In this document: piece by piece, positions 27,497-36,118 of the stretch
Position numbering within the stretch: position 1 is the first letter of the stretch
Layout: each line of letters opens with the position of its first letter
NCBI RefSeq assembly: GCF_000427425.1
Contig: NZ_KE386495.1
Coordinates: forward strand, 62,001-126,000
DNA length: 64,000 nucleotides
Direction of reading: 5' to 3'
Source of the DNA: Caldanaerobius polysaccharolyticus DSM 13641
GTDB lineage: Bacteria > Bacillota > Thermoanaerobacteria > Thermoanaerobacterales > Caldanaerobiaceae
Translations under genes and position numbers: made by a program
Notes under the pieces: generated by a model
Database searches by the model: none
What the model saw: only the letters and a program-made list of their open reading frames with translations
Told to the model about the DNA's origin: nothing

Positions 27497-29637
27497 GGAC
27501 CTACAATCTTTAACGGCGCAAAATCCACGGCAAGCCTCTTGGTTCCCACGCTATCAAAGGCGACCACAACCTCTGATTCATTAGCTTCTATAACCGTGCC
27601 TATCCCCCATTTAGCGTGCTGTACCTTCTGACCTATTATATATGCTTGACTGTCCCGCGAAGATTTTCTTGTAGCAGCGATATACTTCCTCTCACTTCGA
27701 GGTATGGAGCCTCCTCCATATCCTTCGTGCTCCACAAGGTATTCAGGTATCTCCTCTACAAACCGCGAAACAGGGTTATAGCTCACGCTTCCATAGGTGC
27801 TCCTCTGCAGGGCGTGGGTGATGTAAAGTTTTTTTCTAGCGCGGGTTATGCCCACATAGCACAACCTGCGCTCCTCTTCCAGTTGGGCCTCATCCAGCAT
27901 AGCCCTGGAGATGGGAAAAATCCCTTCTTCCATTCCCACAATAAACACATTGTCAAACTCCAGGCCCTTAGCTCCATGCAGTGTCATCAATACCACAGCG
28001 TCCTGGCTTTCATCCAGCTCGTCTACATCAGTAACCAGCGATATATTCTCAAGAAACGCCTGGAGGGACTTATCCTCGCTCTGCGCCTCAAACTCCTGGG
28101 CTACCGTGAGAAACTCCCGCAGGTTCTGTATCCTGGACTGGGCCTCTTCGCTTTCATCTTTTTCCAGCTCCTTGACATAGCCCGTCTTTTCCAGCACCTC
28201 TTCTATCAGCTGGGTTACGTCCACTACCTCTTTGACGGCCATGAGCTCGGTCATCATCTCCACAAAATTCTCTACGGCCTTGGCCGCTCTTGCCGACAAC
28301 ACTTCCCCGCACTCTAACATGGCGTCGTAAAGGCTAATGCCCTTATGGACAGTATACTCTTCCAATTTGCTCAATGTGCCTTCTCCTATACCCCTTTTGG
28401 GCACATTTACGATTCTCCTCAAGCTCACATCGTCCAGGGGATTCTGCAAAACCCTGAGGTACGCGATTATGTCCTTTATCTCTTTCCTGTCGTAAAACCT
28501 CAAGCCCCCTACCATCCTGTAAGGGATACCCTCTCGGTTGAGCACATCTTCAAAGACGCGGGACTGGGCATTGGTCCTGTACAGTATGGCGTAGCTCCCA
28601 AACGAGTTTCCTCGGGCCACACCCTCAAGGATACGCGTCACAGCGTATTCAGCCTCGTCGTGCTCATCCACCGCCGTATAAACCGTAATGGGCATGCCGT
28701 CGCCGTTGACCGTCCAGAGTCTTTTGGGCTTGCGGCCTTTATTGTTGGATACTACTTCATTGGCTGCTTCCAGTATCTGTTTTGTGGAACGGTAATTTTG
28801 CTCCAGCTTAACCACCGTGGTGTTTTCAAAATCCTTTTCAAAGTCCAGTATGTTTCTTATATCAGCGCCTCTCCAGCCGTAAATGCTCTGGTCGTCGTCG
28901 CCTACCACGCATAAATTCCTGTGATACGAAGACAGTAGTTTTATAAACTGGTACTGAGCCGCGTTGGTATCCTGGTACTCGTCTACCATGATGTACTTAA
29001 AGCGCCTCTGGTAGTAGTCCAGCACCTCTGGATCGCTTTTAAACAGCTGGATAGTCTTTAATATAATGTCATCAAAATCCAGCGCATTGTTTTTCTTTAG
29101 CTTTTCCTGATAAAGGCTGTAAATGTCCTTTATCTTCCTGTTCCTAAAGTCGTCGCCATAGGCATCCAAATAGTCTTCAGGAGCTATCATCTTATCTTTG
29201 GCCCTGGAAATAGCAGACATAATAACCGCAGGTTCGTACATTTTCTCATTTAAGTTCAGCTCTTTAATGCAATTTTTTAAAAGGGCCATCTGATCCGACG
29301 TATCGTATATCACAAAATTTCTGGAATAGCCTATGCGCTCTATGTCCCTCCTCAATATCCTCACACAGGCTGCGTGAAAGGTCATAATCCATATGTCTCT
29401 GGCTTCTCCACCCAGAAGCTTTTCCACCCGCTCTCGCATCTCCCTGGCCGCTTTGTTGGTAAATGTGATCGCGAGGATATTATACGGGCTTATGCCTTTT
29501 TCTTTAATCAGGTATGCGATACGGTAGGTTATCACCCTGGTCTTGCCGCTGCCGGCACCTGCCAGTATCAATAAAGGCCCTTCCGTGGTAAGCACTGCGC
29601 TTCTCTGGGCCTCGTTTAATGACTCTATTAAATTCAA
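27493..29637 (-). CDS. pcrA: ATP-dependent DNA helicase PcrA/UvrD
   Basis: 714 residues, SF1A helicase. Q motif LNEAQRSAV; Walker A LAGAGSGKTRVITYRIAYLI; motif Ia ITFTNKAAREM; motif II VDEYQDTNAAQY; motif III VVGDDDQSIYGWRGAD; motif V LMTLHGAKGLEFDNVFI; motif VI EEERRLCYVGITRA. The C-terminal tail ends in a Tudor-like fold (GQKVQHAKWGIGTVIEANES) that binds RNA polymerase in B. subtilis PcrA. Role: repair and removal of stalled complexes. Confidence 0.96.
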   Translation of the reverse strand: MNLIESLNEAQRSAVLTTEGPLLILAGAGSGKTRVITYRIAYLIKEKGISPYNILAITFTNKAAREMRERVEKLLGGEARDIWIMTFHAACVRILRRDIERIGYSRNFVIYDTSDQMALLKNCIKELNLNEKMYEPAVIMSAISRAKDKMIAPEDYLDAYGDDFRNRKIKDIYSLYQEKLKKNNALDFDDIILKTIQLFKSDPEVLDYYQRRFKYIMVDEYQDTNAAQYQFIKLLSSYHRNLCVVGDDDQSIYGWRGADIRNILDFEKDFENTTVVKLEQNYRSTKQILEAANEVVSNNKGRKPKRLWTVNGDGMPITVYTAVDEHDEAEYAVTRILEGVARGNSFGSYAILYRTNAQSRVFEDVLNREGIPYRMVGGLRFYDRKEIKDIIAYLRVLQNPLDDVSLRRIVNVPKRGIGEGTLSKLEEYTVHKGISLYDAMLECGEVLSARAAKAVENFVEMMTELMAVKEVVDVTQLIEEVLEKTGYVKELEKDESEEAQSRIQNLREFLTVAQEFEAQSEDKSLQAFLENISLVTDVDELDESQDAVVLMTLHGAKGLEFDNVFIVGMEEGIFPISRAMLDEAQLEEERRLCYVGITRARKKLYITHALQRSTYGSVSYNPVSRFVEEIPEYLVEHEGYGGGSIPRSERKYIAATRKSSRDSQAYIIGQKVQHAKWGIGTVIEANESEVVVAFDSVGTKRLAVDFAPLKIVGP

Positions 29638-29698
29638 AAAAATTCCTCCCGCCCATCAATTTATAGAGATATTATATCACATTTCAGCAACAATGGCA

Positions 29699-30010
29699 TT
29701 AATCCTTTTCCGGGCCGCCCTTTGACTTTATGCGCTCCAGTACCATGCGGTATCCTCCTGAACCGTAATTCAAAAACCGGTTTACCCTGCTTATAGTAGC
29801 GGTACTGGCCCCTGTTACCTCTGCTATCTCGTTATACGTCTTTTTATCTTTAAGCATCTTGGCCACTTTAAAGCGCTGGGCCAGCTCCTTAATCTCGTTT
29901 ATAGTGCACACGTCCTCAAAAAACATGTAGCACTCATCTATATCCTTCAAACACAATATGGCTTCAAACAGCTCATCTATCATTTTGTCCTTTATCCTGG
30001 ACTGGTACAT
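29699..30010 (-). CDS. YerC/YecD family TrpR-like regulator
   Basis: 103 residues, all helical; residues about 35-80 contain a TrpR-type helix-turn-helix, FKVAKMLKDKKTYNEIAEVTGASTATISRVNRFLNYG. This family is found upstream of pcrA in many Firmicutes, as here. Its ligand is not known. The start ATG has AGGTGAA-type ribosome binding sequence. Confidence 0.88.
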   Translation of the reverse strand: MYQSRIKDKMIDELFEAILCLKDIDECYMFFEDVCTINEIKELAQRFKVAKMLKDKKTYNEIAEVTGASTATISRVNRFLNYGSGGYRMVLERIKSKGGPEKD

Positions 30011-30081
30011 TCACCTTCCACCACCTGCTTTAATACTCTGAAACTATTATACCATAACGGTAGCTTTATTTCATTAAAGTG

Positions 30082-30106
30082 AAAAAAAGCGCTTTTCAGC
30101 GCTTTT
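30082..30106 (-). terminator. Terminator of the two-P-loop ATPase gene
   Basis: On the minus strand AAAAGCGC-TGAAAA-GCGCTTTTTTT: an 8-bp stem, loop and U-run, beginning directly at the stop codon of the gene ending at 30108. Confidence 0.8.
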
Positions 30107-30107
30107 G

Positions 30108-31187
30108 TCAACATCTCAATATCTTTTTCAAAACATCCTCTCTCAGCTGATCCACCGCGTGAAAGTCCATGCAGCTTACGTAATACTTTTCCAGCTCGTC
30201 GTGAGCTTTTTTGGCTTTATTTATACATTTCACAGCCTCTTGGACCATAATGCCTGCATACTCAAGATCTGCCTCCAGCTCTTCTTTATAATGCCGAAGT
30301 TTTTGTTCATCCACACATCCACCCAAATCAACCACTAAGCCGCTGTCCTCAAATTTCTCCCATGTCGTAATGGCCACATCCAGCCCTGGTATTAATAGGT
30401 GTTCTATGACCTCAGGGTCCAGCGCGCAATGGTACGCCTCTACGTCACAGCCTCTTATCCTAGCCTGCTCCAAAAGGGTCTTTAATATCAGAGTGCCTCC
30501 TGTGCCATCCCTTCCTTTTATCACATATCGTTTTGAATAAGGCCTTACAATAGTCTCAACGTAATCTTTAACGCCGCCAGGGGTTATCGCGCTAGCGAAC
30601 AAATGCCTCTCTTTCCCTAATCGATCCGAAATGCTCATGCCTGCAAACATGCTGTTTATTAAACCGTAGGCCACTTTATTAACGCGGGCCCAGTCCACAC
30701 ACCTCTCCATGACACTTACGGCATCGTCCTTTAACCCTTTTGCTGCGCTTAGGTATTTATACGCCCTGCTGAACAACCTTTTTATCTCCTCGCTCAGTGC
30801 CACAATAGCCTCTCTGTGTTTTTGCATTTCTTGTTCATTTAAAAACTGCCCCAGGTTTATAATCACCTCAAGGGAGCCAGGGTAAACCGGATCCACCACA
30901 TGAGGCGCTGTGCCGTCAATTAACGCAATCCCTTTTTGGGGGATTACAACTCCATCCAGCGAATTATTATCAGAGGAACAACGGTGAAATTCTACATCAA
31001 ACCCTTTATCCACCATGACATAGGCTATTTTCTTCATAAAACTGGACTTCCCTGTACCCGGCCCCCCTTTTAATATGAAAATCCTTTTGGCATCGTCGCC
31101 AATTATGTATTTATAAAATGAATAAAAACCATAGGCGGTATTTCCGCCAGGAAACACCTCTTTGATATAACCTTTACCCATAGACAT
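30108..31187 (-). CDS. Tandem P-loop ATPase of unknown role (PRK06851 type)
   Basis: 359 residues. The first nucleotide-binding half has Walker A LKGGPGTGKSSFMKK near residue 40 and a DGTAPHVVDP segment. The second half repeats the fold, but its loop reads KGRDGTGGTLILKTLL, lacking the GKS/T of a working Walker A. Family proteins of this length occur across sporulating Firmicutes; no function is established to my knowledge. One active and one degenerate site suggests a regulatory half. Monocistronic with its own terminator. Confidence 0.75.
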   Translation of the reverse strand: MSMGKGYIKEVFPGGNTAYGFYSFYKYIIGDDAKRIFILKGGPGTGKSSFMKKIAYVMVDKGFDVEFHRCSSDNNSLDGVVIPQKGIALIDGTAPHVVDPVYPGSLEVIINLGQFLNEQEMQKHREAIVALSEEIKRLFSRAYKYLSAAKGLKDDAVSVMERCVDWARVNKVAYGLINSMFAGMSISDRLGKERHLFASAITPGGVKDYVETIVRPYSKRYVIKGRDGTGGTLILKTLLEQARIRGCDVEAYHCALDPEVIEHLLIPGLDVAITTWEKFEDSGLVVDLGGCVDEQKLRHYKEELEADLEYAGIMVQEAVKCINKAKKAHDELEKYYVSCMDFHAVDQLREDVLKKILRC

Positions 31188-31324
31188 CCTCCTCCACTTC
31201 TGTGGTTATTACAGACCATTATATGCAAAGACATCGATATGAATTACCATTAAAACACCATGGAACAACGGATAAGTTTAATATATAATTCTATATATCT
31301 TAATGTATATAGGAGGGGAGAAAC

Positions 31325-32557
31325 ATGAAGGGTAATAAGATATACAAAGCTGTAATCTCTTTTGCTTTGATAATAGCTGTCATTGCCATTATGCTACCAG
31401 CTTCAGCTAACTATCCTGATATATCTATATCTATAAACGGGAATTTGATACAGATAACTCCAAAGCCCATGGTCGTAGGCGGATATATAACAGTTCCCTT
31501 CAGAGGTATTTCTGAAGCACTGGGCGCAGATGTGTATTGGGACTCATCGTCGCAGACGATGACAGCGGTAAAAGGCGATCAAAGCGCTACGGTGCAAAAT
31601 GGGCAAAAATGGGCAGTGGTCAACAATAAGGTAATAACAATGCCTGTCCTTTCATTTATGAGCAACAACAGGTTGTATGTGCCCCTTACGCTATTTAAAG
31701 AAGCCTTTGGCGCCAATATACAATGGGATAAAGTAAACCATATAGTTTACATCAAGACATCGGACAGCCATTATGAGTGGGGCACAGGAGTAAACAATAT
31801 AGTTTATCCCGATTACAATGCCCTCAAGGCAAAACTGCAAAGTTATATAAGCACACGCCCGGGACAGATAAGTGTATACGTTCACGACTTGACCACAGGC
31901 CAGACTCTAAGCATCGGCGGAGACAATGTGTACGCAGCAGCCAGCACAATAAAACTGCCATTGGTGCTATATCTTTATGAGCAGGCCGCTGCAGGGAAAA
32001 TAGATCTCAACACAAAGCTCACTTATACGCCGAAGTATTACATGCAGGGAACAGGTATCCTCCAAGGACAGCCCTTTGGTGGCCAGTATACTATAAGAGA
32101 ACTTTCGCGACTGGCTATTGAGTACAGCGACAACGTGGCCTGGCAGATGTTGTTGGACTACGCAGGCCAAGATAACTTAACGGCTTTTGAAAAGTCACTG
32201 GGTGCCAACGCAACAGGCCTTGTCAACGGCCTAAGCGTAACCACACCTAAAGATATGGATATATACTTGAGTGAGTTATTGGCATTTAGAGATGAAAACT
32301 ACGATCTGGGAAATGAAGTACTGTATTATATGGAACACTCCATCTTCAGCGAGGGGATACCTCAGGAATTGCCTTCAGGAGTAGTCGTAGCTCATAAGAT
32401 GGGAGCCCTTGATGACAAATTCCACGACGTAGGCATCGTATTTGGAAATCGACCTTACATCATAACCATATTCACAGAAAACGGCTGGGAAGACGCATCG
32501 CTTCAAACCCTTGCCGATATTTCTCGAATAGTATATGATTATCAGTCAGGACTTTAA
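31325..32557 (+). CDS. Exported stalk-domain/beta-lactamase-fold serine hydrolase
   Basis: 410 residues. Signal peptide (MKGNKIYKAVISFALIIAVI to ASA), a copper-amine-oxidase-like domain at about 35-145 (GGYITVPFRGISEALGADVYWDSSSQTM), then a class A beta-lactamase/DD-peptidase fold. The catalytic SxxK is STIK (Ser207, Lys210), the second motif SDN at 268-270 and the KTG position KMG at 358-360. I see no Glu166-type omega-loop residue, so acyl-enzyme hydrolysis as in true beta-lactamases is doubtful; a cell-wall peptidase or esterase is more likely. Monocistronic, with AGGAGGGG before the ATG and a terminator after. Confidence 0.8.
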   Translation: MKGNKIYKAVISFALIIAVIAIMLPASANYPDISISINGNLIQITPKPMVVGGYITVPFRGISEALGADVYWDSSSQTMTAVKGDQSATVQNGQKWAVVNNKVITMPVLSFMSNNRLYVPLTLFKEAFGANIQWDKVNHIVYIKTSDSHYEWGTGVNNIVYPDYNALKAKLQSYISTRPGQISVYVHDLTTGQTLSIGGDNVYAAASTIKLPLVLYLYEQAAAGKIDLNTKLTYTPKYYMQGTGILQGQPFGGQYTIRELSRLAIEYSDNVAWQMLLDYAGQDNLTAFEKSLGANATGLVNGLSVTTPKDMDIYLSELLAFRDENYDLGNEVLYYMEHSIFSEGIPQELPSGVVVAHKMGALDDKFHDVGIVFGNRPYIITIFTENGWEDASLQTLADISRIVYDYQSGL

Positions 32558-32568
32558 TGTTTTGGTTA

Positions 32569-32609
32569 AAAAAGATGAGGTAGACCATTAGCATTTACCT
32601 CATCTTTTT
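32569..32609 (+). terminator. Terminator after the stalk/serine hydrolase gene
   Basis: AAAAGATGAGGTA pairs with TACCTCATCTTTT around a 13-base loop, followed by TTTTTA. It separates this gene from the amidohydrolase and argues that the latter starts after it. Confidence 0.85.
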
Positions 32610-32676
32610 ATTATTGTATTATTCTCACAATGATGCTATACTTTATGCAAAGCTACTAGAGAGGAAGTATGCAAGG

Positions 32677-33480
32677 TTGAAGAATGTTATAGATTTTCAC
32701 GCCCACGCTTTTCCTGATAAAGTGGCATCAAAAGCTGTGGCGAATTTAAGCAAGCATTATTCGTTGAAAATAGAGCGAAAGGGAACATTAAAAGACCTGA
32801 TTAATAGCGCAAAAGAAGGAGGCATATGCCGCATAGTAGTACACTCCACAGCAACCAACCCACAACAGGTAGAGAGCGTAAACAACTGGATAGCTTCTAT
32901 TACTGGCAATGGAATTATAGGCTTTGGCACGATACACCCTGATTATCCTTTTATAGAAAAAGAACTCTGTCGCATTTTGAAATTGGGACTTAAAGGCTTA
33001 AAATTGCATCCAGATTTTCAAGGCTTCTACATAGACGACCCTAAGATGATGCCTATTTACGAGTTGATTGGTTCCAGAATGCCTGTATTGTTTCATCTAG
33101 GAGATGAACGCCTTGATTACTCAAGCCCCAGGCGCCTGGCCCGCGTGATAAAGAATTTCCCCCACATGATTATAATCGGCGCTCATCTAGGGGGTTATGC
33201 CAGATGGGATGAAGCAATGGAATATCTAATTGGCAAAAATATTTATATAGATACATCCAGTTCACTCTGGAGGTTGGATGCAAAAAAAGCTGTAACACTC
33301 ATAAAAAAACATGGTGTGGAGAAGGTACTTTTTGGCACAGATTATCCTATTACTTCTCACAAAAGCGAATTAGAGCGCTTCATGAAATTAAAATTGAGCA
33401 CAGAGGAAAAAGAGAAAATACTATGGGAAAATAGTCGCAAGCTGTTAAAATTACAAAGTACATTTGAACAAGCCATATGA
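32677..33480 (+). CDS. Amidohydrolase, metal-dependent TIM barrel (PF04909 type)
   Basis: 267 residues from the chosen start. Metal ligands: HxH in VIDFHAHAFPD near the N-terminus, His in MPVLFHLGDERLDY and IIGAHLGG, and Asp in VLFGTDYPITSH at the end. The family hydrolyses or decarboxylates small ring compounds; the substrate is unknown. The frame is open to a TTG at 32614, but that lies against the preceding terminator without a ribosome binding site. The TTG at 32677 follows AGAGGAAG at 9 bases and begins KNVIDFHAHAF, the expected start. Confidence 0.8.
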   Translation: MKNVIDFHAHAFPDKVASKAVANLSKHYSLKIERKGTLKDLINSAKEGGICRIVVHSTATNPQQVESVNNWIASITGNGIIGFGTIHPDYPFIEKELCRILKLGLKGLKLHPDFQGFYIDDPKMMPIYELIGSRMPVLFHLGDERLDYSSPRRLARVIKNFPHMIIIGAHLGGYARWDEAMEYLIGKNIYIDTSSSLWRLDAKKAVTLIKKHGVEKVLFGTDYPITSHKSELERFMKLKLSTEEKEKILWENSRKLLKLQSTFEQAI

Positions 33481-33510
33481 TTTACATTTTTAAGCACAGA
33501 GGAATGAGCT

Positions 33511-33774
33511 ATGTTTATAATACTTGTTTACGATGTAGGAGAAAAGCGGGTAGCAAAGGTTCTTAAAACATGCCGCAAATATCTAAACTGGGTACAAAAT
33601 TCTGTTCTGGAGGGGGAAATTTCTGAAGCCAATTATAAAAAACTAAAAATAGAGTTGTCAAAGGTCATCGATAAAGAAGAAGATTCTGTAATATTTTACA
33701 TACTCAGGACCACAAAGTACTCAGAAAGAGAAACGCTGGGAATAAAAAAAGGCGGAGATGACATAATCATATAA
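33511..33774 (+). CDS. cas2: CRISPR-associated endonuclease Cas2 (isolated, intact)
   Basis: 87 residues, complete. Ferredoxin-like: MFIILVYDVGEKRVAKVLKT with the conserved Asp8, CRKYLNWVQNSVLEGEI, and a C-terminal strand ending RETLGIKKGGDDIII. Family role: forms the Cas1-Cas2 integrase that adds spacers. No cas1 is adjacent; the remains of a type I-B cas operon including a broken cas1 are 26 kb to the right on the other strand. The ATG has AGAGGAATGAGCT upstream. Sequence style fits type I-B Cas2 of thermophilic clostridia. Confidence 0.9.
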   Translation: MFIILVYDVGEKRVAKVLKTCRKYLNWVQNSVLEGEISEANYKKLKIELSKVIDKEEDSVIFYILRTTKYSERETLGIKKGGDDIII

Positions 33775-33801
33775 ATTTAAGCTTTTAATGCTCGATTTAA
33801 T

Positions 33802-33845
33802 GTCGTCGACCCATGATAATGCAAAAATACCAGGGGTTAGACGAC
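33802..33845. repeat. 44-bp element with inverted GTCGTC/GACGAC ends, downstream of cas2
   Basis: The stretch opens GTCGTCGACCC and closes GGGGTTAGACGAC; the outer six bases are perfectly inverted (GTCGTC with GACGAC), the next ones mostly so. It lies 28 bases after cas2 and 40 bases before the serine recombinase stop. It could be a divergent, last CRISPR repeat (usual place next to cas2) or the attachment site of the serine recombinase, whose sites are also 40-50 bp imperfect inverted repeats. I cannot separate these from the sequence. Confidence 0.4.
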
Positions 33846-33884
33846 ATACTTATTTATAAAAAAAACCTTGATTTAGAGGGAAGA

Positions 33885-35597
33885 TTATAATATCATTAAA
33901 TTGTATACGTGAACGGTAATATGGAGCTTATCAAATAGCTGACGTGTTGCAATCTTGCCACCTCCGTGTATTGCAAAAGTCAATAATTCTTCCTGTTCTT
34001 GAACTTGTTTACCAGCTTCGCTAAAATCAATAGTAACTTTCTTTTCCTGTCTGGGAGTGGTAACAACTACCTCCCCTGTTTTATTGTCAATGGTTAGAGC
34101 AGTATCCCACATCATTTTTAATTCGCTTTGTAGTGCTTCGTACTCTACTTTCCAGTAACCGTTCTCAAGAGCCTGCTTGATGAAGTCTAAGTCCTTTTCG
34201 AGCTTCTGCAGGTGGCGAAGTTCATTCGTCTGGTGTTTATGCTGTTCACGAAGTTCAGCTATCTTCTTATCCAGCGTAGAAGCTTCCTTCTCGTATTCTG
34301 ATACCGATATTCTTCCTTTGCGGAAGAGGTAGTTCAACCTTTCCTGCTCATCCTGCAATTCCTTCATCTGTTTTACTGAAGGCCCAACTATAAGCTCCAG
34401 TTCCCGTTTTCTTCGCTCCCAGCTTTCTAAGTGAGCCATAATCGCTTCTTTCATCTGCTCTGGTTTCTGCAAAGCTTCAAATACCTTCAGCACAACCTGT
34501 TGGTCAAGCCAGTCGGCAGGAATTCTTGGCGAATCGCATGTAGGACTCCCATCTCTGTGGTAGCGTTTAAGCCTGCCGTAACAGGAGTAAACTGCTGTTT
34601 TCCCGTGGTCATAGGTTCCTCTAAATTGCAACCCGCATATTCCACAGTGAATAATCCCAGTAAGCAAAGGCGTTTCGTGCTTTCTCTGCCAGAACTTTGC
34701 TCTGTTTCTTCTTTCTTGTGCTAACTGATAGGTGTACTCGTCTACGATGGGTGGGAATGGAATAACAATCCAGTCATCTTCAACCTTGTCTGGTTCGGCA
34801 TTCTTACCATTCCTACCAAAGTAGTTTTTACCTATGTATGCCTGATGAGTAAGTATCTGTCTGACAGTAGCGTTTGACCAGTGTTTGACGTATTCACCTT
34901 TTTGACCTCTCTTACCTCTTACTCCTACCCGAACTCCACGGACAGCGGAAGGAGGAAGAACACCCATCTTCGTTAACTTATCAGCGATAGCTTCCATTCC
35001 CAGTGGCTTACCTGTCTCATCACCGTACACGTACCAGTGATAGATGAGCCTGACAATTCTCGCTTCTTCCTCGTTAATCTCGAACTCTCCGGTTAGTGGG
35101 TTTTTCCGGTAACCGTATAAGATGTGACCACCTGGGAACTGACCCATTCGTGCCTTCTGGTATTTTCCCATCTTCATCCTTTCGGTAATCATTTCTCTCT
35201 CGTGCTGTGCGAAAGCAGCGAGAATTGTGGTAAACATCTTTGATGTTGGGTCTTTAGTATTAACGAACGGTTCCTGTACACTGACAAAAGTGATACTGTT
35301 TTTCTCGAAGACATCTTCTAATAAGTATAAGGTATCTTTCGGACTTCGACTTAACCTATCAAGCTTCCACGATACAACAGTGTCAAAAGAGCGCAGGGGA
35401 ATATCCGCAATCAATTGTTGAAGTGCAGGTCTGTCTAGTGAACTTGCACTGTAGCCATCATCTCGATAAATTTTGATTAATTCCCATCTCATTGCCTTAC
35501 AGTAATTACTGATAGATTCTGCTTGAGCCTCAAGAGAATAACCGTGTTGCGCTTGTTCTTCCGTACTTACTCTAATGTAACCTACAGCTTTAGTCAC
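33885..35597 (-). CDS. Large serine recombinase (site-specific integrase)
   Basis: 570 residues. Resolvase catalytic domain at the N-terminus with AVGYIRVSTEEQAQHG (nucleophile Ser11) and SWKLDRLSRSPKDTLYLLED. The recombinase domain contains RQILTHQAYIGKNYFGR. The zinc ribbon starts GIIHCGICGLQFRGTYDHG, followed by a long coiled coil (about 400-490), typical of phage and transposon integrases. It sits at the left edge of the element, reading outward to the cas2 side. Directly upstream is a small helix-turn-helix protein overlapping by four bases. Confidence 0.93.
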   Translation of the reverse strand: MTKAVGYIRVSTEEQAQHGYSLEAQAESISNYCKAMRWELIKIYRDDGYSASSLDRPALQQLIADIPLRSFDTVVSWKLDRLSRSPKDTLYLLEDVFEKNSITFVSVQEPFVNTKDPTSKMFTTILAAFAQHEREMITERMKMGKYQKARMGQFPGGHILYGYRKNPLTGEFEINEEEARIVRLIYHWYVYGDETGKPLGMEAIADKLTKMGVLPPSAVRGVRVGVRGKRGQKGEYVKHWSNATVRQILTHQAYIGKNYFGRNGKNAEPDKVEDDWIVIPFPPIVDEYTYQLAQERRNRAKFWQRKHETPLLTGIIHCGICGLQFRGTYDHGKTAVYSCYGRLKRYHRDGSPTCDSPRIPADWLDQQVVLKVFEALQKPEQMKEAIMAHLESWERRKRELELIVGPSVKQMKELQDEQERLNYLFRKGRISVSEYEKEASTLDKKIAELREQHKHQTNELRHLQKLEKDLDFIKQALENGYWKVEYEALQSELKMMWDTALTIDNKTGEVVVTTPRQEKKVTIDFSEAGKQVQEQEELLTFAIHGGGKIATRQLFDKLHITVHVYNLMIL

Positions 35598-35839
35598 AAT
35601 GGGACACCTTCTTCCACAGCTTGCCCTCTAATTCTGGCTTTGTGCTGGAGCATATTGAAAATAGCCAACCCAGCGCAGTAGAGGGCAACGTCTTCCCGTC
35701 TGATGAACCAGCGGTCAATCCCGTCATCACCTCGTTTCTTGATACCCGGCAGTTTCTTATCCCGAAGGAGATTGGCGACCGCAATGGGCGATATTCCGAG
35801 GATTTCAGCCGTTTCATTGGTAGTAAGTAGCTCGTTCAC
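35594..35839 (-). CDS. Excisionase-like helix-turn-helix protein
   Basis: 81 residues: LLTTNETAEILGISPIAVANLLRDKKLPGIKKRG is a MerR/excisionase-type winged helix (helix_turn_helix_17), followed by DRWFIRREDV. The stop overlaps the recombinase start as ATGA, so the two are translationally coupled, as expected for a recombination directionality factor or control protein. Confidence 0.75.
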   Translation of the reverse strand: MNELLTTNETAEILGISPIAVANLLRDKKLPGIKKRGDDGIDRWFIRREDVALYCAGLAIFNMLQHKARIRGQAVEEGVPL

Positions 35840-35964
35840 CAGATTTCACCTCCTATGTTATTATTATAGGATGTATGCTAGCAACTTAAAAGATGGCTTC
35901 CAAAAAATCTCACAAGTTTCGACACGCCCAGCTTAGGCAATAGCTACTCTTACCGGCTGAACAT

Positions 35965-36108
35965 TTAATGAATTACTCGTTTGCGGAACCCTCCCCCAAG
36001 TACCTCGTGAACATTTTCTATGGCTACGAAAGCGCTATCGTCAATTTCTCGGATAATAGATTTTAGTTTAGCCAATTCTAGGCGAGAAACAATGCAATAA
36101 AGAATCTC
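35965..36108 (-). pseudogene. C-terminal fragment of a DUF2179/YitT family protein
   Basis: The frame reads EILYCIVSRLELAKLKSIIR, then EIDDSAFVAIENVHEVLGGGF and stops. That is the end of a DUF2179 domain (membrane YitT-type proteins) with no start codon or membrane part. It follows the antiporter stop by ten bases, so the breakpoint is right there; probably a carried-over neighbour of the cargo gene. Confidence 0.65.
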
Positions 36109-36118
36109 TTATCTTAGG

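Noticed and set aside
32614-32676. Upstream extension of the amidohydrolase from a TTG
   Set aside because: It starts directly against the preceding terminator without a ribosome binding site; a TTG with AGAGGAAG upstream gives the normal N-terminus.
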